From: Mycobacterium europaeum
GTDB taxonomy: Bacteria > Actinomycetota > Actinomycetes > Mycobacteriales > Mycobacteriaceae
Direction: 5' to 3'
Length of the DNA: 64,000 bases
NCBI RefSeq assembly: GCF_002102155.1
Contig: NZ_LQOU01000010.1
Coordinates: 124,001 to 188,000, forward strand
Below are positions 47,680 through 56,320 of this stretch, piece by piece. The position numbers and the translations under genes are program-made. Positions within the stretch are counted from its first letter, which is position 1. Every line of letters starts with the position of its first letter. The notes under the pieces are model-generated. The model searched no databases, was not told where the DNA came from, and saw only the letters and a list, made by a program, of their open reading frames with translations.

Positions 47680-48357
47680 ATGACCAGTACCGCCGACACC
47701 AATCACGTGACGATCGCCGAGCGGGTCGCGCGATTCCAGCAGGAGATGGCGGGCCAGCTGCCGAAAGACGTAGCCGACGCCTTCGGTGCCGAGCAGGCGC
47801 GGCTACGGGACGGTGGCGTGCCGTCCGGCGTCGCCGCGCCCGGTACCCCGATGCCTGACGGGCAGCTCCTTGACGTGCACGGCGAACCCACCACCCTGGC
47901 CCGAAGCGTCGGTGGACGCAGTGCGGTCGTTGTGCTTTACCGCGGCGCATGGTGCCCGTACTGCAACCTGGCGCTGCGCGCCTACCAGGAGCAATTGGTG
48001 CCGGTGCTGGCGCAGCGCGATGTCGCTCTGGTGGCCATCAGCCCGCAAAAGCCTGACGGCTCGTTGTCGTCGCAGGAGATGAACGCGTTGAGCTTCACCG
48101 TGCTGTCCGACCCGGGCAATCACGTCGCGGCGGGGCTGGGCGTCCTCACCGCACCGTCGGACGACGCCCGGGCCGCTCAGCGCAGCCTTGGCCTGGAGCT
48201 CCGGGAAGCCAATGCCGACGGGACGCACGGGTTGCCGATGCCGACCGTGACGATCGTCGACAGCGCCGGGACCGTCCGGTGGATCGACGTTCATCCCGAC
48301 TACACCACCCGCACCGAGGTCGCCGACATCATCGAGGCCCTGAACCGCCTCGAGTGA
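47680..48357 (+). CDS. Peroxiredoxin-like AhpC/TSA family protein
   Basis: A 225-residue thioredoxin-fold protein. The active site is GAWCPYC, a C-x2-C pair at about residue 95, followed by NLALRAYQEQL and VALVAISPQKPD. This is the group of peroxiredoxin-like proteins common in actinobacteria and proteobacteria. It would reduce peroxides with thiols (inference). The ATG at 47680 follows GGGTGAGGA. It is divergent from the TetR gene, which likely controls it. Confidence 0.88.
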   Translation: MTSTADTNHVTIAERVARFQQEMAGQLPKDVADAFGAEQARLRDGGVPSGVAAPGTPMPDGQLLDVHGEPTTLARSVGGRSAVVVLYRGAWCPYCNLALRAYQEQLVPVLAQRDVALVAISPQKPDGSLSSQEMNALSFTVLSDPGNHVAAGLGVLTAPSDDARAAQRSLGLELREANADGTHGLPMPTVTIVDSAGTVRWIDVHPDYTTRTEVADIIEALNRLE

Positions 48358-48495
48358 ACTCGGGGATGCGGCCGCCGCCCAACTTCGCCGCCTTCCCGCG
48401 CTCTCGGCGAAGCCCGGTCGATTCCCGCTCACGGACCCGGCGCCGATCGGGCTCACCATTGTGGGCTCCGCGCGATTCCCTTGCGGCGGTGAAGG

Positions 48496-49473
48496 TCACA
48501 GGTGGGGAAGAACCTCGTCCGTCAGCAACTGCAGGCTTGCCCACCCCGCGTCGATCGGCAGGCCACCGATGAGTGGGTTCATCACGACCTCCTTTCTCCC
48601 GGCGCGGATTTGATCGACCAGCTGGCCGGGGGTGAGGATCTCGACATGGTTGAGCCGGCGCAGGTCCTCGATCGACGTGGCGGCGGCTTCGTTGGGCCGC
48701 GGAACCCCGGCGCGCTTCCAGCCGCTGTACTCGGCGGCTTCGTTCATGATGAAAGGGCCGTGACACGACCAGGCTTCGTCGGGGTCCGCGTGTAGCAGCG
48801 TCACCCTGCTGCCGCTCTCGGGGCGATAGACGAAACCCGTCTTACCGTGGTTGCGCAACTCCCGCTCATAGACCGCTTCCACCTCGGGCATGGCCATCGG
48901 TGGTGAGAAGGGAAGCCCGAAGCGGGCCGCACGCCGAGCCGCCGCTGCACTCATGCCGCCGACAAAGAACACCGGATGGGGACGGGTGTGCGGCTTCGGT
49001 GTGACGTCGATCAGCACCCCGCCATGACGGAAGGGTTGATCGCCCCACGCCTTGAGCAAGACCGTCAAGCAGCGGTCCATCAACTCCGCCCGTCGCGCCC
49101 ACTCCTTGCCCGCGGCGTGATATTCCTCGGGCCGGTAACCCATGCCGGCCACGAAACTGAAACGGCCCTGGCTGATGTTGTCCAGCACGGCGATGTCCTC
49201 GGCCAACCGGATCGGTTCATAGAGCGGGATGATCAGGGCGTTGATGCTGATGCGCACGGTGCGGGTGCGTCCGGCGATGGCGGCCGCCAAAACCAGCGGC
49301 GACGGAAGCCAACTTGTGGCCGCCAGGTGATGTTCTTCCGCGCTGATCGCGGTGAGTCCGCGTTCGTCGGCGAACTGGGCCATGTCCAGCGCCGCCCGGT
49401 AGCGGTCGGCCTGGCGCGCCGTCGGATCGGCGATGTTGGTCATGTTCAGCCGCAGCGCGGTGAGCAGGCTCAT
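48496..49473 (-). CDS. LLM class flavin/F420-dependent oxidoreductase
   Basis: A 325-residue TIM-barrel protein of the luciferase-like monooxygenase class. It has FADERGLTAISAEEHHLAAT, then ISINALIIPLYEPIRLAEDI, AVLDNISQGRF and FVAGMGYRPEEY. Most mycobacterial members use F420. The substrate is unknown. The ATG at 49473 overlaps the end of the TetR gene by 4 bp, so they form an operon with the regulator first. The C-terminus EILTPGQLVDQIRAGRKEVV is of standard form. Confidence 0.9.
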   Translation of the reverse strand: MSLLTALRLNMTNIADPTARQADRYRAALDMAQFADERGLTAISAEEHHLAATSWLPSPLVLAAAIAGRTRTVRISINALIIPLYEPIRLAEDIAVLDNISQGRFSFVAGMGYRPEEYHAAGKEWARRAELMDRCLTVLLKAWGDQPFRHGGVLIDVTPKPHTRPHPVFFVGGMSAAAARRAARFGLPFSPPMAMPEVEAVYERELRNHGKTGFVYRPESGSRVTLLHADPDEAWSCHGPFIMNEAAEYSGWKRAGVPRPNEAAATSIEDLRRLNHVEILTPGQLVDQIRAGRKEVVMNPLIGGLPIDAGWASLQLLTDEVLPHL

Positions 49474-50111
49474 CGCCGGACACCGGCCGCGTGCCCGAAA
49501 ATCGTCCCCCTGATCAAGTCCTTGGCCGAGGCGAGTGTGGCCGTGTAAGCCTGCGGGCCCAGGCTCGCCGCCCGCTCCGTCAGCCCGCGAGTCAGCGCGT
49601 AGATCGCGTCGGCCGCGGCGCGCGCGTCCGTGTCGGCGGGCAGGGCGCCGCGGGCCTTGGCGTCGGCCAGGACCTCGGCCACGGTGTCGCGCAAGGCTTT
49701 CGGCCCGGGATACATCGGCCGGCCGCGGCCGGGGTGCTGGTTGCTCTCCGCACGGACCGCGCGATCGAAGGCGGCCAGGTGGGGATGCTCGCGCATCAGC
49801 CGGCTCGCCTCGTCCAGCACCGCCGCCAGGCGATCGACGACGTCGCCGGACCCCGCGGCGGCGGCCCGCAGCCGCGGCGCCGCTATCCGCTCGATGTCTT
49901 CGACGGCGGCGTCCAGCAATTCGGACTTGTTCGGAAAGTAGTGGTACAAGCTGCCGCTGGTCATCTCGGCGGCCCGGGCGATCTCGCGAATCGTGGTGCG
50001 CGAGTAGCCCTTCTCGGCCACGCATCGCATCGCAGCGGTGATGATGCGGGCCCGCGTCTGTTCGCCGTCGGCACCCACCGGCCGACCCAATTGCGGTGGC
50101 GTGACGCTCAT
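49470..50111 (-). CDS. TetR/AcrR regulator (paralogue A of a divergent pair)
   Basis: The 213-residue protein begins SVTPPQLGRPVGADGEQTRA and has a typical helix-turn-helix (RIITAAMRCVAEKGYSRTT, then IREIARAAEMTSGSLYHYF). It is clearly paralogous to the TetR protein encoded divergently at 50256, over at least the first 120 residues. It is the first gene of a two-gene operon with the LLM oxidoreductase. The ATG at 50111 is preferred to one 7 codons earlier. Its promoter region holds an ATCGA-N4-TCGAT palindrome. Confidence 0.9.
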   Translation of the reverse strand: MSVTPPQLGRPVGADGEQTRARIITAAMRCVAEKGYSRTTIREIARAAEMTSGSLYHYFPNKSELLDAAVEDIERIAAPRLRAAAAGSGDVVDRLAAVLDEASRLMREHPHLAAFDRAVRAESNQHPGRGRPMYPGPKALRDTVAEVLADAKARGALPADTDARAAADAIYALTRGLTERAASLGPQAYTATLASAKDLIRGTIFGHAAGVRR

Positions 50112-50177
50112 GCGGCGGGCGGCCCGCCGCAACTCCGTCCATCACGCACTGCACACCTCCGCGGCGAAGCCGGAATT

Positions 50178-50193
50178 AATCGATCACTCGATT
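50178..50193. promoter_or_regulatory. Operator of the paired TetR genes, abutting a -10 element
   Basis: AATCGA-TCAC-TCGATT is a perfect 16-bp palindrome in the gap between the two TetR genes. TATATT follows directly at 50193-50198 as a possible -10 for the plus-strand gene. The same layout, a palindrome with GATTATAT at its right edge, recurs at 50919-50941 in front of the monooxygenase operon. Confidence 0.75.
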
Positions 50194-50255
50194 ATATTCG
50201 ACCGTGTCGGGCACCGGGAACCGGCGGACGGGGACGCGCGAGTGGGCACAGCACG

Positions 50256-50915
50256 GTGACGCGGGCGCCACGGGGGCGCCCGGTCGGCGCCAGCGGCGAG
50301 GAGACGCGACAGCGGATCGTCGCGGCCACCATGCGCTGTGTGGCCGAGGTGGGGTACGCGCGCGCCACCATCCGTGAGATCGCCCGCACCGCGAACGTCA
50401 CCAGCGCCAGCCTCTACAACTACTTTCCGAACAAGGCGGAGCTGATCGACGCCGCGATCGCCGCCCGCACGGACGTCGCGCTGCCGCGGTTGCGCGCGGC
50501 CGCCGCGCGCCCGGGGCCCGCCGTCGACCGGATCGAGGCGGTGCTCGACGAATCCGGCCGGCTGATGCGCGAGTATCCCGACCTCGCCGCCTTCGAGTGG
50601 GTGATCCGCGCCGAAGGCGCCGTCGCCCGCGACTCGCGGCTCGCGGCCGACTTTCAGGTGTTCCGCGAGCTCATCGAGGGCGTCGTCGACGATGCCTACC
50701 GCCGGGGCGAACTCGCGCACCGGGCCGACCGGAACGGCATCGTCGAGGCCGTCTACGCGCTCATCTACGGGTTGACGGAACTGGCGGCCACGTCGCCGCC
50801 GCGCGACTATCACGCCGCGCTGGACGCGGCCAAGAAATTGATCCGGGGAACGCTGCTCGGCCCGGCGCCGGCGGTAGCCACGGGCAGGCGCCGCGGTACT
50901 CCGCCGGGCCCTTGA
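50256..50915 (+). CDS. TetR/AcrR regulator (paralogue B of a divergent pair)
   Basis: A 219-residue TetR protein. Its start TRAPRGRPVGASGEETRQ and helix-turn-helix (RIVAATMRCVAEVGYARAT, then IREIARTANVTSASLYNYF) match paralogue A nearly residue for residue. The ligand-binding half also matches (RLMREYPDLAAFEWVIRAEG), with more differences near the end. The GTG at 50256 gives the same N-terminus as its sister. It lies 45 bp upstream of the monooxygenase operon and may share its control. Confidence 0.9.
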   Translation: MTRAPRGRPVGASGEETRQRIVAATMRCVAEVGYARATIREIARTANVTSASLYNYFPNKAELIDAAIAARTDVALPRLRAAAARPGPAVDRIEAVLDESGRLMREYPDLAAFEWVIRAEGAVARDSRLAADFQVFRELIEGVVDDAYRRGELAHRADRNGIVEAVYALIYGLTELAATSPPRDYHAALDAAKKLIRGTLLGPAPAVATGRRRGTPPGP

Positions 50916-50918
50916 TGT

Positions 50919-50941
50919 GATCAAGCGATTGATTATATAGT
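50919..50941 (+). promoter_or_regulatory. Operator and -10 element of the monooxygenase operon
   Basis: GATCAA-GCGA-TTGATT (50919-50934) follows the same pattern as the palindrome at 50178-50193 (ATCRA-N4-TYGAT). TATAGT at 50936-50941 is a likely -10 element. The site is 27 bp upstream of the first monooxygenase start, so either of the paired TetR proteins could repress it. Confidence 0.7.
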
Positions 50942-50960
50942 CGGGCGCACGAGAGGACCG

Positions 50961-52766
50961 GTGTCCGTGACTGAAACCGTTGGCGTGACGTTCGACGTCG
51001 ACGCACTGCGACGCAAGTACGCCGAAGAGCGCGCGCGCCGTCTGCGCCCGGACGGCATCGCGCAGTACGTGGAGATGACGGGCGCCTTCGCCCACTTCGC
51101 CGAAGACCCTTGGACCGACGGAACTTTCGACCGTGAGCCGCTGACCGACGAGGTCGACGTCGCGATCATCGGCGCCGGCTTCGGCGGGCTGCTGACGGGG
51201 GTGCGCCTGCGTCAGCTCGGTGTCGGCAGCGTGCGGCTGATCGACCGGGCGGCCGATGTGGGGGGCACGTGGTACTGGAACCGGTACCCGGGGATCGCCT
51301 GCGACGTCGAGTCCTACGTCTACATGCCGCTGCTGGAGGAACTGGGCTACATCCCGACCGAGAAGTACGCCAAGGGGGCGGAGATCTTCGCCCATTGCCA
51401 GCGCATCGCCCGGCACTACGACCTCTACCGCGACGCCTGCCTGTGCACCGAAGTGCACGAGATACGTTGGCAGGCGGAAGAATCGCGCTGGATCATCCGC
51501 ACCAACCGCGGCGACGAGATGCGGGCCCGGTTCGTGTCCATGGCCAACGGCTATCAGGCCAAACCCAAGCTGCCCGGGATCGAGGGCCTCGGCACGTTTC
51601 GCGGCCACGCCTTCCATACCAGCCGGTGGGACTACGCCTACACCGGGGCGAACCTGGAGAACCTGGCCGACAAGCGCGTCGGCATCATCGGTACCGGGGC
51701 CACCGCGATCCAGTGCGTCCCGCACCTCGCCCGGGCGACGCGGCGGCTCTACGTCTTCCAGCGCACGCCGTCATCGGTGGACGTGCGGGCCAACCGGGCC
51801 ACCGATCCCCACTGGGCCAGCGCGTTACGGCCGGGCTGGCAGCGCAGGCGCATCGAGAACTTCCAGATCCTGACCGCCGGCGGCCAGGCCGACGAAGACC
51901 TGGTCGACGACGCCTGGACGAGCATCACACGCAAGCTTCCGGTGATGCGCCACGACGGTGACGGCGCCGTGGACCCGGCGCAACGCGGCCGAGACATCGA
52001 GATCGCGGACTTCGCCAAGATGGAGGAGATCCGGGCGCGCGTCGCGGGCATCGTCACCGATCCGGCCACCGCGGAGGCCCTCAAGCCGTGGTACGGGTAC
52101 TTCTGCAAACGCCCCTGCTTCCACGACGACTACCTGCAGACGTTCAACCGCGGCAACGTCACCCTGGTCGACACCCGCGGTCGCGGCGTGCAGCGCATCA
52201 CCGAGTCGGGTGTGATGGTCGACGGCGTACCTTACGAACTCGACTGCCTCATCTTCGCAACGGGTTTCGAGGTCGGCACCGACTACTGCCGTCGCACCGG
52301 TTTCGAGCTGATCGGCCGCGACGGGGTGTCACTGACCGAACACTGGCGCGACGGGGTGCGCACGTTTCAGGGGCTGTGCACGACGAAGTTCCCGAACTGC
52401 TTCATCGAGAGCATCGCCCAGGCGGGCCTGACGGTGAACTTTCCCTACCTGCTCGACGTGCAGGCGACCCACACCGCGTGGATCATCGCCTGGGCGCTCG
52501 AGCACGGCGTCAGCGAAGTCGAGGCCGCCCCCGCCGCCGAATCGGCCTGGGTCGACACGGTGATCGCGCGCTCGGCCGCCAGCGCCGAACGCGCCGAGAC
52601 GTGCACCCCCGGCTACTACAACCGGGAGGGGAAGGCGGACAACAAGACCCGGCAGGGCAGCTTCTTCTTCGGCGCACCCACGGAGTACGCCGACCTGCTG
52701 CGCGGATGGCGGGCCGACGGTGGCCTGGAAGGCTACCTGATCCGCGGCGGCGAGGCCGGGCCATGA
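50961..52766 (+). CDS. Flavin-dependent Baeyer-Villiger-type monooxygenase 1
   Basis: A 601-residue FAD/NADPH monooxygenase, predicted to insert oxygen next to a ketone. It has an N-terminal extension of about 60 residues before the FAD Rossmann motif GAGFGGLLTG (about 73-82), DVGGTWYWNRYPGIACDVES, the Baeyer-Villiger fingerprint FRGHAFHTSRWDY, the NADPH motif GTGATA and the ATGFEVGTDY strand. The long N-terminus and size are like those of the cyclopentadecanone/phenylacetone-type (type I, long form) enzymes. The GTG at 50961 follows GAGAGGA. It overlaps the next monooxygenase gene by 4 bp. Confidence 0.92.
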   Translation: MSVTETVGVTFDVDALRRKYAEERARRLRPDGIAQYVEMTGAFAHFAEDPWTDGTFDREPLTDEVDVAIIGAGFGGLLTGVRLRQLGVGSVRLIDRAADVGGTWYWNRYPGIACDVESYVYMPLLEELGYIPTEKYAKGAEIFAHCQRIARHYDLYRDACLCTEVHEIRWQAEESRWIIRTNRGDEMRARFVSMANGYQAKPKLPGIEGLGTFRGHAFHTSRWDYAYTGANLENLADKRVGIIGTGATAIQCVPHLARATRRLYVFQRTPSSVDVRANRATDPHWASALRPGWQRRRIENFQILTAGGQADEDLVDDAWTSITRKLPVMRHDGDGAVDPAQRGRDIEIADFAKMEEIRARVAGIVTDPATAEALKPWYGYFCKRPCFHDDYLQTFNRGNVTLVDTRGRGVQRITESGVMVDGVPYELDCLIFATGFEVGTDYCRRTGFELIGRDGVSLTEHWRDGVRTFQGLCTTKFPNCFIESIAQAGLTVNFPYLLDVQATHTAWIIAWALEHGVSEVEAAPAAESAWVDTVIARSAASAERAETCTPGYYNREGKADNKTRQGSFFFGAPTEYADLLRGWRADGGLEGYLIRGGEAGP

Positions 52767-54379
52767 CCAGCCGGCACGCCCGGTGGCGCTACGGTGTCGG
52801 CCGACTGCGGGCCGCGACCCGCCGCGGGCACCCACCCAAGGTGGTGATCGTCGGGGCGGGTTTCGGTGGGCTGGCCGCCGCCGTGGCGCTACGCCGGGCC
52901 GGCATCGACGACCTGGTGATCATCGAGGCCGGCGACGGGGTCGGCGGCACCTGGCGGCGCAACACCTATCCCGGTGCGGCGTGCGACATCCAGAGCCATC
53001 TCTACTCGTTCTCGTTCGCGCCCAACAAATCCTGGAGCCGCACCTATGCGCGGCAGCCCGAGATCCTGGCCTATCTGGAGTCGGTCGCCGACGAGTTCGA
53101 CCTGCGCCGGCACCTCGTGCTGGGCACCCGGGTGCGTTCGGTCGGGTGGAACGGCGCGGCGTGGGACTGCCGGCTGGACCGGGCGGGCAGCGAATCCACC
53201 CTGACCGTCGACGTCGTCGTGTGCGCCGTCGGATTGTTCGGCTCCCCAAGGCTTCCCGACATTCCGGGCCTGACCGACTTCACGGGCACGCTCATGCACA
53301 CCGCACAGTGGGATCACCGGGTCGACCTGGCGGGCAAGCGGGTTGCCGTCATCGGCACCGGTGCCAGCGGCGTGCAGGTCGTGCCCGAACTGGCCAAGGT
53401 CGCCGGTCGGGTGAGCGTCTTCCAGCGCACGCCGCCGTGGATGGTGCCCAAGGATGACCGTCCCTACAGCGCGAGCGAACTGGCGCGGTTCCGGCGCGAC
53501 CCGCTGGCCGTGCGGCGCACCCGCTGGCAGATCTGGAAATTCCAGCACGACAACACCGCAACCTTCGCCGACGACCCCGTCATCAACGCGCGCACGCACG
53601 TTGCGACGTCGTTTCTGGACCGCACCGTGGCCGACGAGCGGCTGCGGCGGGCGTTGACGCCCGATTACCCGTTCCGCTGCAAGCGGGTGTTGCTGGGCGA
53701 CGAGTTCTACCGAGCGTTGCAGCGCGACAACGTCGAGCTGGTCACCGACCCCGTCGAGCGGATCGCCGGATCGTCGGTGCTCACCTCGGCCGGACGCGCG
53801 GTCGACGTCGACGCGATCGTGCTGGCCACCGGGTTCGAGACGTCGCGCTATCTGTCGGGCATCGAGGTCATCGGCCTCGGGGGACGCCGGCTGCACGAGC
53901 GGTGGGGCGAGGACCCGAGCGCGTACCTGGGCGTCGCGGTCAGTGGGTTCCCGAATTTCTTCATGCTGTATGGCCCCAACACCAACCAGGGCGGGAACTC
54001 GATCGTCTACATCCTGGAGGCGGGTGCGCGGCTCGTCGCCAGCGCGGTCAGCCGGGTGGCCCGCAGGGGTGGCCACCTCGACGTCCGCCCGGAGGCCGAA
54101 AAGCGCTACAACGACCGGCTTTCCGCCGACCTGGAGCGCACCATCTGGACCCGGTGCGACAGCTACTTCCGCTCGCCCTCCGGCCGCATCGTCACCCAGT
54201 GGCCGTACACCGAGCTGGAGTACGCCCGACGTACCTGGCGGCTGCGGCCGCGGGATTGGCTACTGGCCGAGCCCGAAGTCGATGACGCCGCGGATCAGGC
54301 GGCCGGCGGCCAGGTCGGCGTAGGCGTCGTTGATGTCGTCGAGCCGGTAGCGCTTGGTGATCATCTCGTCCAGGAGTAG
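52763..54379 (+). CDS. Flavin-dependent Baeyer-Villiger-type monooxygenase 2
   Basis: A 538-residue FAD/NADPH monooxygenase, without the long N-terminal extension of its neighbour. Motifs are GAGFGGLAAA, GVGGTWRRNTYPGAACDIQS, the fingerprint FTGTLMHTAQWDH, GTGASGVQVVPELAK, the strand ATGFETSRYLSG and the C-terminal GPNTNQGGNS. It is therefore a typical short BVMO, like EtaA-type enzymes of mycobacteria. The ATG overlaps the upstream stop by 4 bp. The last 35 or so residues (EVDDAADQAAGGQVGVGV onward) are encoded by the 120 bp that overlap the convergent alcohol dehydrogenase gene and look like non-homologous tail. Confidence 0.9.
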   Translation: MTSRHARWRYGVGRLRAATRRGHPPKVVIVGAGFGGLAAAVALRRAGIDDLVIIEAGDGVGGTWRRNTYPGAACDIQSHLYSFSFAPNKSWSRTYARQPEILAYLESVADEFDLRRHLVLGTRVRSVGWNGAAWDCRLDRAGSESTLTVDVVVCAVGLFGSPRLPDIPGLTDFTGTLMHTAQWDHRVDLAGKRVAVIGTGASGVQVVPELAKVAGRVSVFQRTPPWMVPKDDRPYSASELARFRRDPLAVRRTRWQIWKFQHDNTATFADDPVINARTHVATSFLDRTVADERLRRALTPDYPFRCKRVLLGDEFYRALQRDNVELVTDPVERIAGSSVLTSAGRAVDVDAIVLATGFETSRYLSGIEVIGLGGRRLHERWGEDPSAYLGVAVSGFPNFFMLYGPNTNQGGNSIVYILEAGARLVASAVSRVARRGGHLDVRPEAEKRYNDRLSADLERTIWTRCDSYFRSPSGRIVTQWPYTELEYARRTWRLRPRDWLLAEPEVDDAADQAAGGQVGVGVVDVVEPVALGDHLVQE

Positions 54380-55420
54380 CTGACCCGACTCGTACAACGT
54401 GGCCAGCAGCGCGATGTCGCTCTTGGGGTTGCACGACCCGAAGACCGTGCCGCACAGCGTCTTGTTCATCAGGATGAAGTCCTGCAGCGCGACGGCGACG
54501 GAACCCAACCCGGGCGACGGCAGCCCGGTCAGCACGCAGGTTCCGCCCTTGCGGGTGAGTGCCAGCGCGGCCCCGACGTCGGCCTCGCCGATCATGGCGG
54601 GGGAGACCACGACCGCGTCCGCCATCACTCCGCGGGTCAGGTCGCGGACCAGCTCGAGCGCGTCCGAGGCCGTCGCCGCGGTGTGGGTGGCGCCGAACGC
54701 GACGGCCGAGGTTCGCTTGAAGTCGCTGACGTCCACCGCCACGATCCGGGCCGCCCCGTTGATGCGTGCGCCCTGGACGGCCGCGGTGCCGATTCCGCCG
54801 GTGCCGATCACCACCACGGTGTCACCGCCGCGCACGCCGGCGCGCCGGGCGGCGGACCCATACCCGGTCGGTGCCGCGCAGGCCAGCAGGGCGGCCGGAA
54901 CCAGCGGAAAGTCCGGGTCGATCTTCACCAGCGAATTAGCCGCCACCACAGTGTGTTCGGCGAACGCACCGATCTTGGACACGTGGCCGAGGCTTCGCCC
55001 GTCGACGGTGTGATGGCGAAACGTGCCGTCCGTCGGCATGCCCGGCGCCAACGTCCCCGACCCCGTGTCGCAGAGGTATTCCATCCCCGAGGCACACCAC
55101 CGGCACTGGCCGCAGACCGCCACGAAGGAGGTCACCACATGGTCGCCCGGCGTGAACCCGGCGACGCCCGGCCCGATGTCGACCACCACGCCGGAGCCCT
55201 CGTGCCCACCGATCGTCGGTGACATGGCGGGTAATCCCAGGGCGCGCAACGTTTCCGGCGGCGCGGCCAGCTTTCCCTGCCGGATGTGCTCGTCGGAGTG
55301 GCAGAGTCCGGTGGCGGCCAGCCGCACCATGACCTCGCCCGCCTTCGGCGGATCCAGCTCGAACTCTTCGACCGACCACGGGTGGCCGTACTCGTAGAGG
55401 ATGGCCGCACGGCTTCGCAT
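54260..55420 (-). CDS. Zinc-dependent alcohol dehydrogenase (NDMA-type family)
   Basis: A 386-residue medium-chain dehydrogenase. It has the catalytic zinc ligands in GLCHSDEH and GGHEGSG, the structural zinc CGQCRWCASGMEYLC, and the nucleotide motif GTGGIGTAAV. The sequence resembles the mycobacterial enzymes whose NADH is held tightly and regenerated through mycofactocin or the artificial acceptor NDMA; that subgroup is a likely but not certain call. It would oxidise an alcohol to the carbonyl used by the adjacent monooxygenases. The ATG at 55420 is preceded by GGCGGGGGTCG. It lies 29 bp downstream of the SDR gene. Confidence 0.88.
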   Translation of the reverse strand: MRSRAAILYEYGHPWSVEEFELDPPKAGEVMVRLAATGLCHSDEHIRQGKLAAPPETLRALGLPAMSPTIGGHEGSGVVVDIGPGVAGFTPGDHVVTSFVAVCGQCRWCASGMEYLCDTGSGTLAPGMPTDGTFRHHTVDGRSLGHVSKIGAFAEHTVVAANSLVKIDPDFPLVPAALLACAAPTGYGSAARRAGVRGGDTVVVIGTGGIGTAAVQGARINGAARIVAVDVSDFKRTSAVAFGATHTAATASDALELVRDLTRGVMADAVVVSPAMIGEADVGAALALTRKGGTCVLTGLPSPGLGSVAVALQDFILMNKTLCGTVFGSCNPKSDIALLATLYESGQLLLDEMITKRYRLDDINDAYADLAAGRLIRGVIDFGLGQ

Positions 55421-55449
55421 CGACCCCCGCCGCCTTTCTGCCGTCGCGA

Positions 55450-56286
55450 TCAGCCCGCGGCGGCCGCCCTGGCCCGCTCGGTCATCGAGGCGATCACCCC
55501 ACCGTCGTTGAGGATGTCGGTGCCGGTGAGGTAACCCGCTTTGTCGCTGGCGCAGAACGCGAGCAGGTCGGCCATCTCCTCGGGCCTGCCCCACCGCGGG
55601 ACCGCGGCGTTGGTGACCATCGCGCCGGCGCCGGCCTGTTCCTCGAGCCGGCCCATCTCGGTATCGATGGAGCCCGGGGACACCGACACGATGCGCAGTG
55701 CGCGCGCGTTGAATCTTTCCGCCTGCGACTGGCTGTACCACTTCACGAAGCTCTTGCTGACGGCGTAGGCGAAGCCGGACTGCGCCTCCTCGGGCACGAT
55801 GGCGCAGGTCGTCATCATGGCCTCCAGGAACTCGCCGGCGTCGCGCAGCGCCAGCGGAAACTGGTCCACCGGAACCATTTCCGCCGGGAGCAGGTGGGCG
55901 GCCATCGACGCCACGTTGACGATCGCCGCGCCCTCGCCGGCCACCGCGTAGAACGCCTCGTCGACGTTGAGGGTGCCGAGCGCGTTGGTCCGCATGACGT
56001 AGTCGGCCGCGCCCATGCTCGGGCTCACGCCCGCGGTATGGATGACCGAGGCGAGCGTCCCGAGACTGCCCGCGGTGTCGAACAGGTCCGCGACCGCCTG
56101 TCGATCGGTGACGTCACAGTGGACGGCCGTGGGAGTCATTCCGAGTTCGTCGAGGGCCGCGGCCGCGGCCGCGAGCCGGTCCCGCCTGACGTCGCAGAGC
56201 ACCACGGTGTGGTCGCGGCCGACCACTTTGGCCGTGGCCAGACCCATGCCGCCCGCGCCGCCCGTGATCACCGACACTCGATTCAT
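55450..56286 (-). CDS. Short-chain dehydrogenase/reductase (SDR)
   Basis: A 278-residue SDR. The motif TGGAGGMG (residues 8-15) binds the cofactor. HTAGVS takes the place of the NNAG motif. SMAAHL and YAVSKSFVKWY form the catalytic Ser/Tyr/Lys. The C-terminus GYLTGTDILNDGG is standard. It is most like the hydroxysteroid-dehydrogenase-type SDR group with an insert after the NAG strand (PAEMVPVDQFPLALRDAGEF). It is in an apparent operon with the alcohol dehydrogenase (29-bp gap). Confidence 0.9.
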   Translation of the reverse strand: MNRVSVITGGAGGMGLATAKVVGRDHTVVLCDVRRDRLAAAAAALDELGMTPTAVHCDVTDRQAVADLFDTAGSLGTLASVIHTAGVSPSMGAADYVMRTNALGTLNVDEAFYAVAGEGAAIVNVASMAAHLLPAEMVPVDQFPLALRDAGEFLEAMMTTCAIVPEEAQSGFAYAVSKSFVKWYSQSQAERFNARALRIVSVSPGSIDTEMGRLEEQAGAGAMVTNAAVPRWGRPEEMADLLAFCASDKAGYLTGTDILNDGGVIASMTERARAAAAG

Positions 56287-56320
56287 ATCTGGACCGTATA
56301 CGGCCGCCGGCGGCCCGCGG

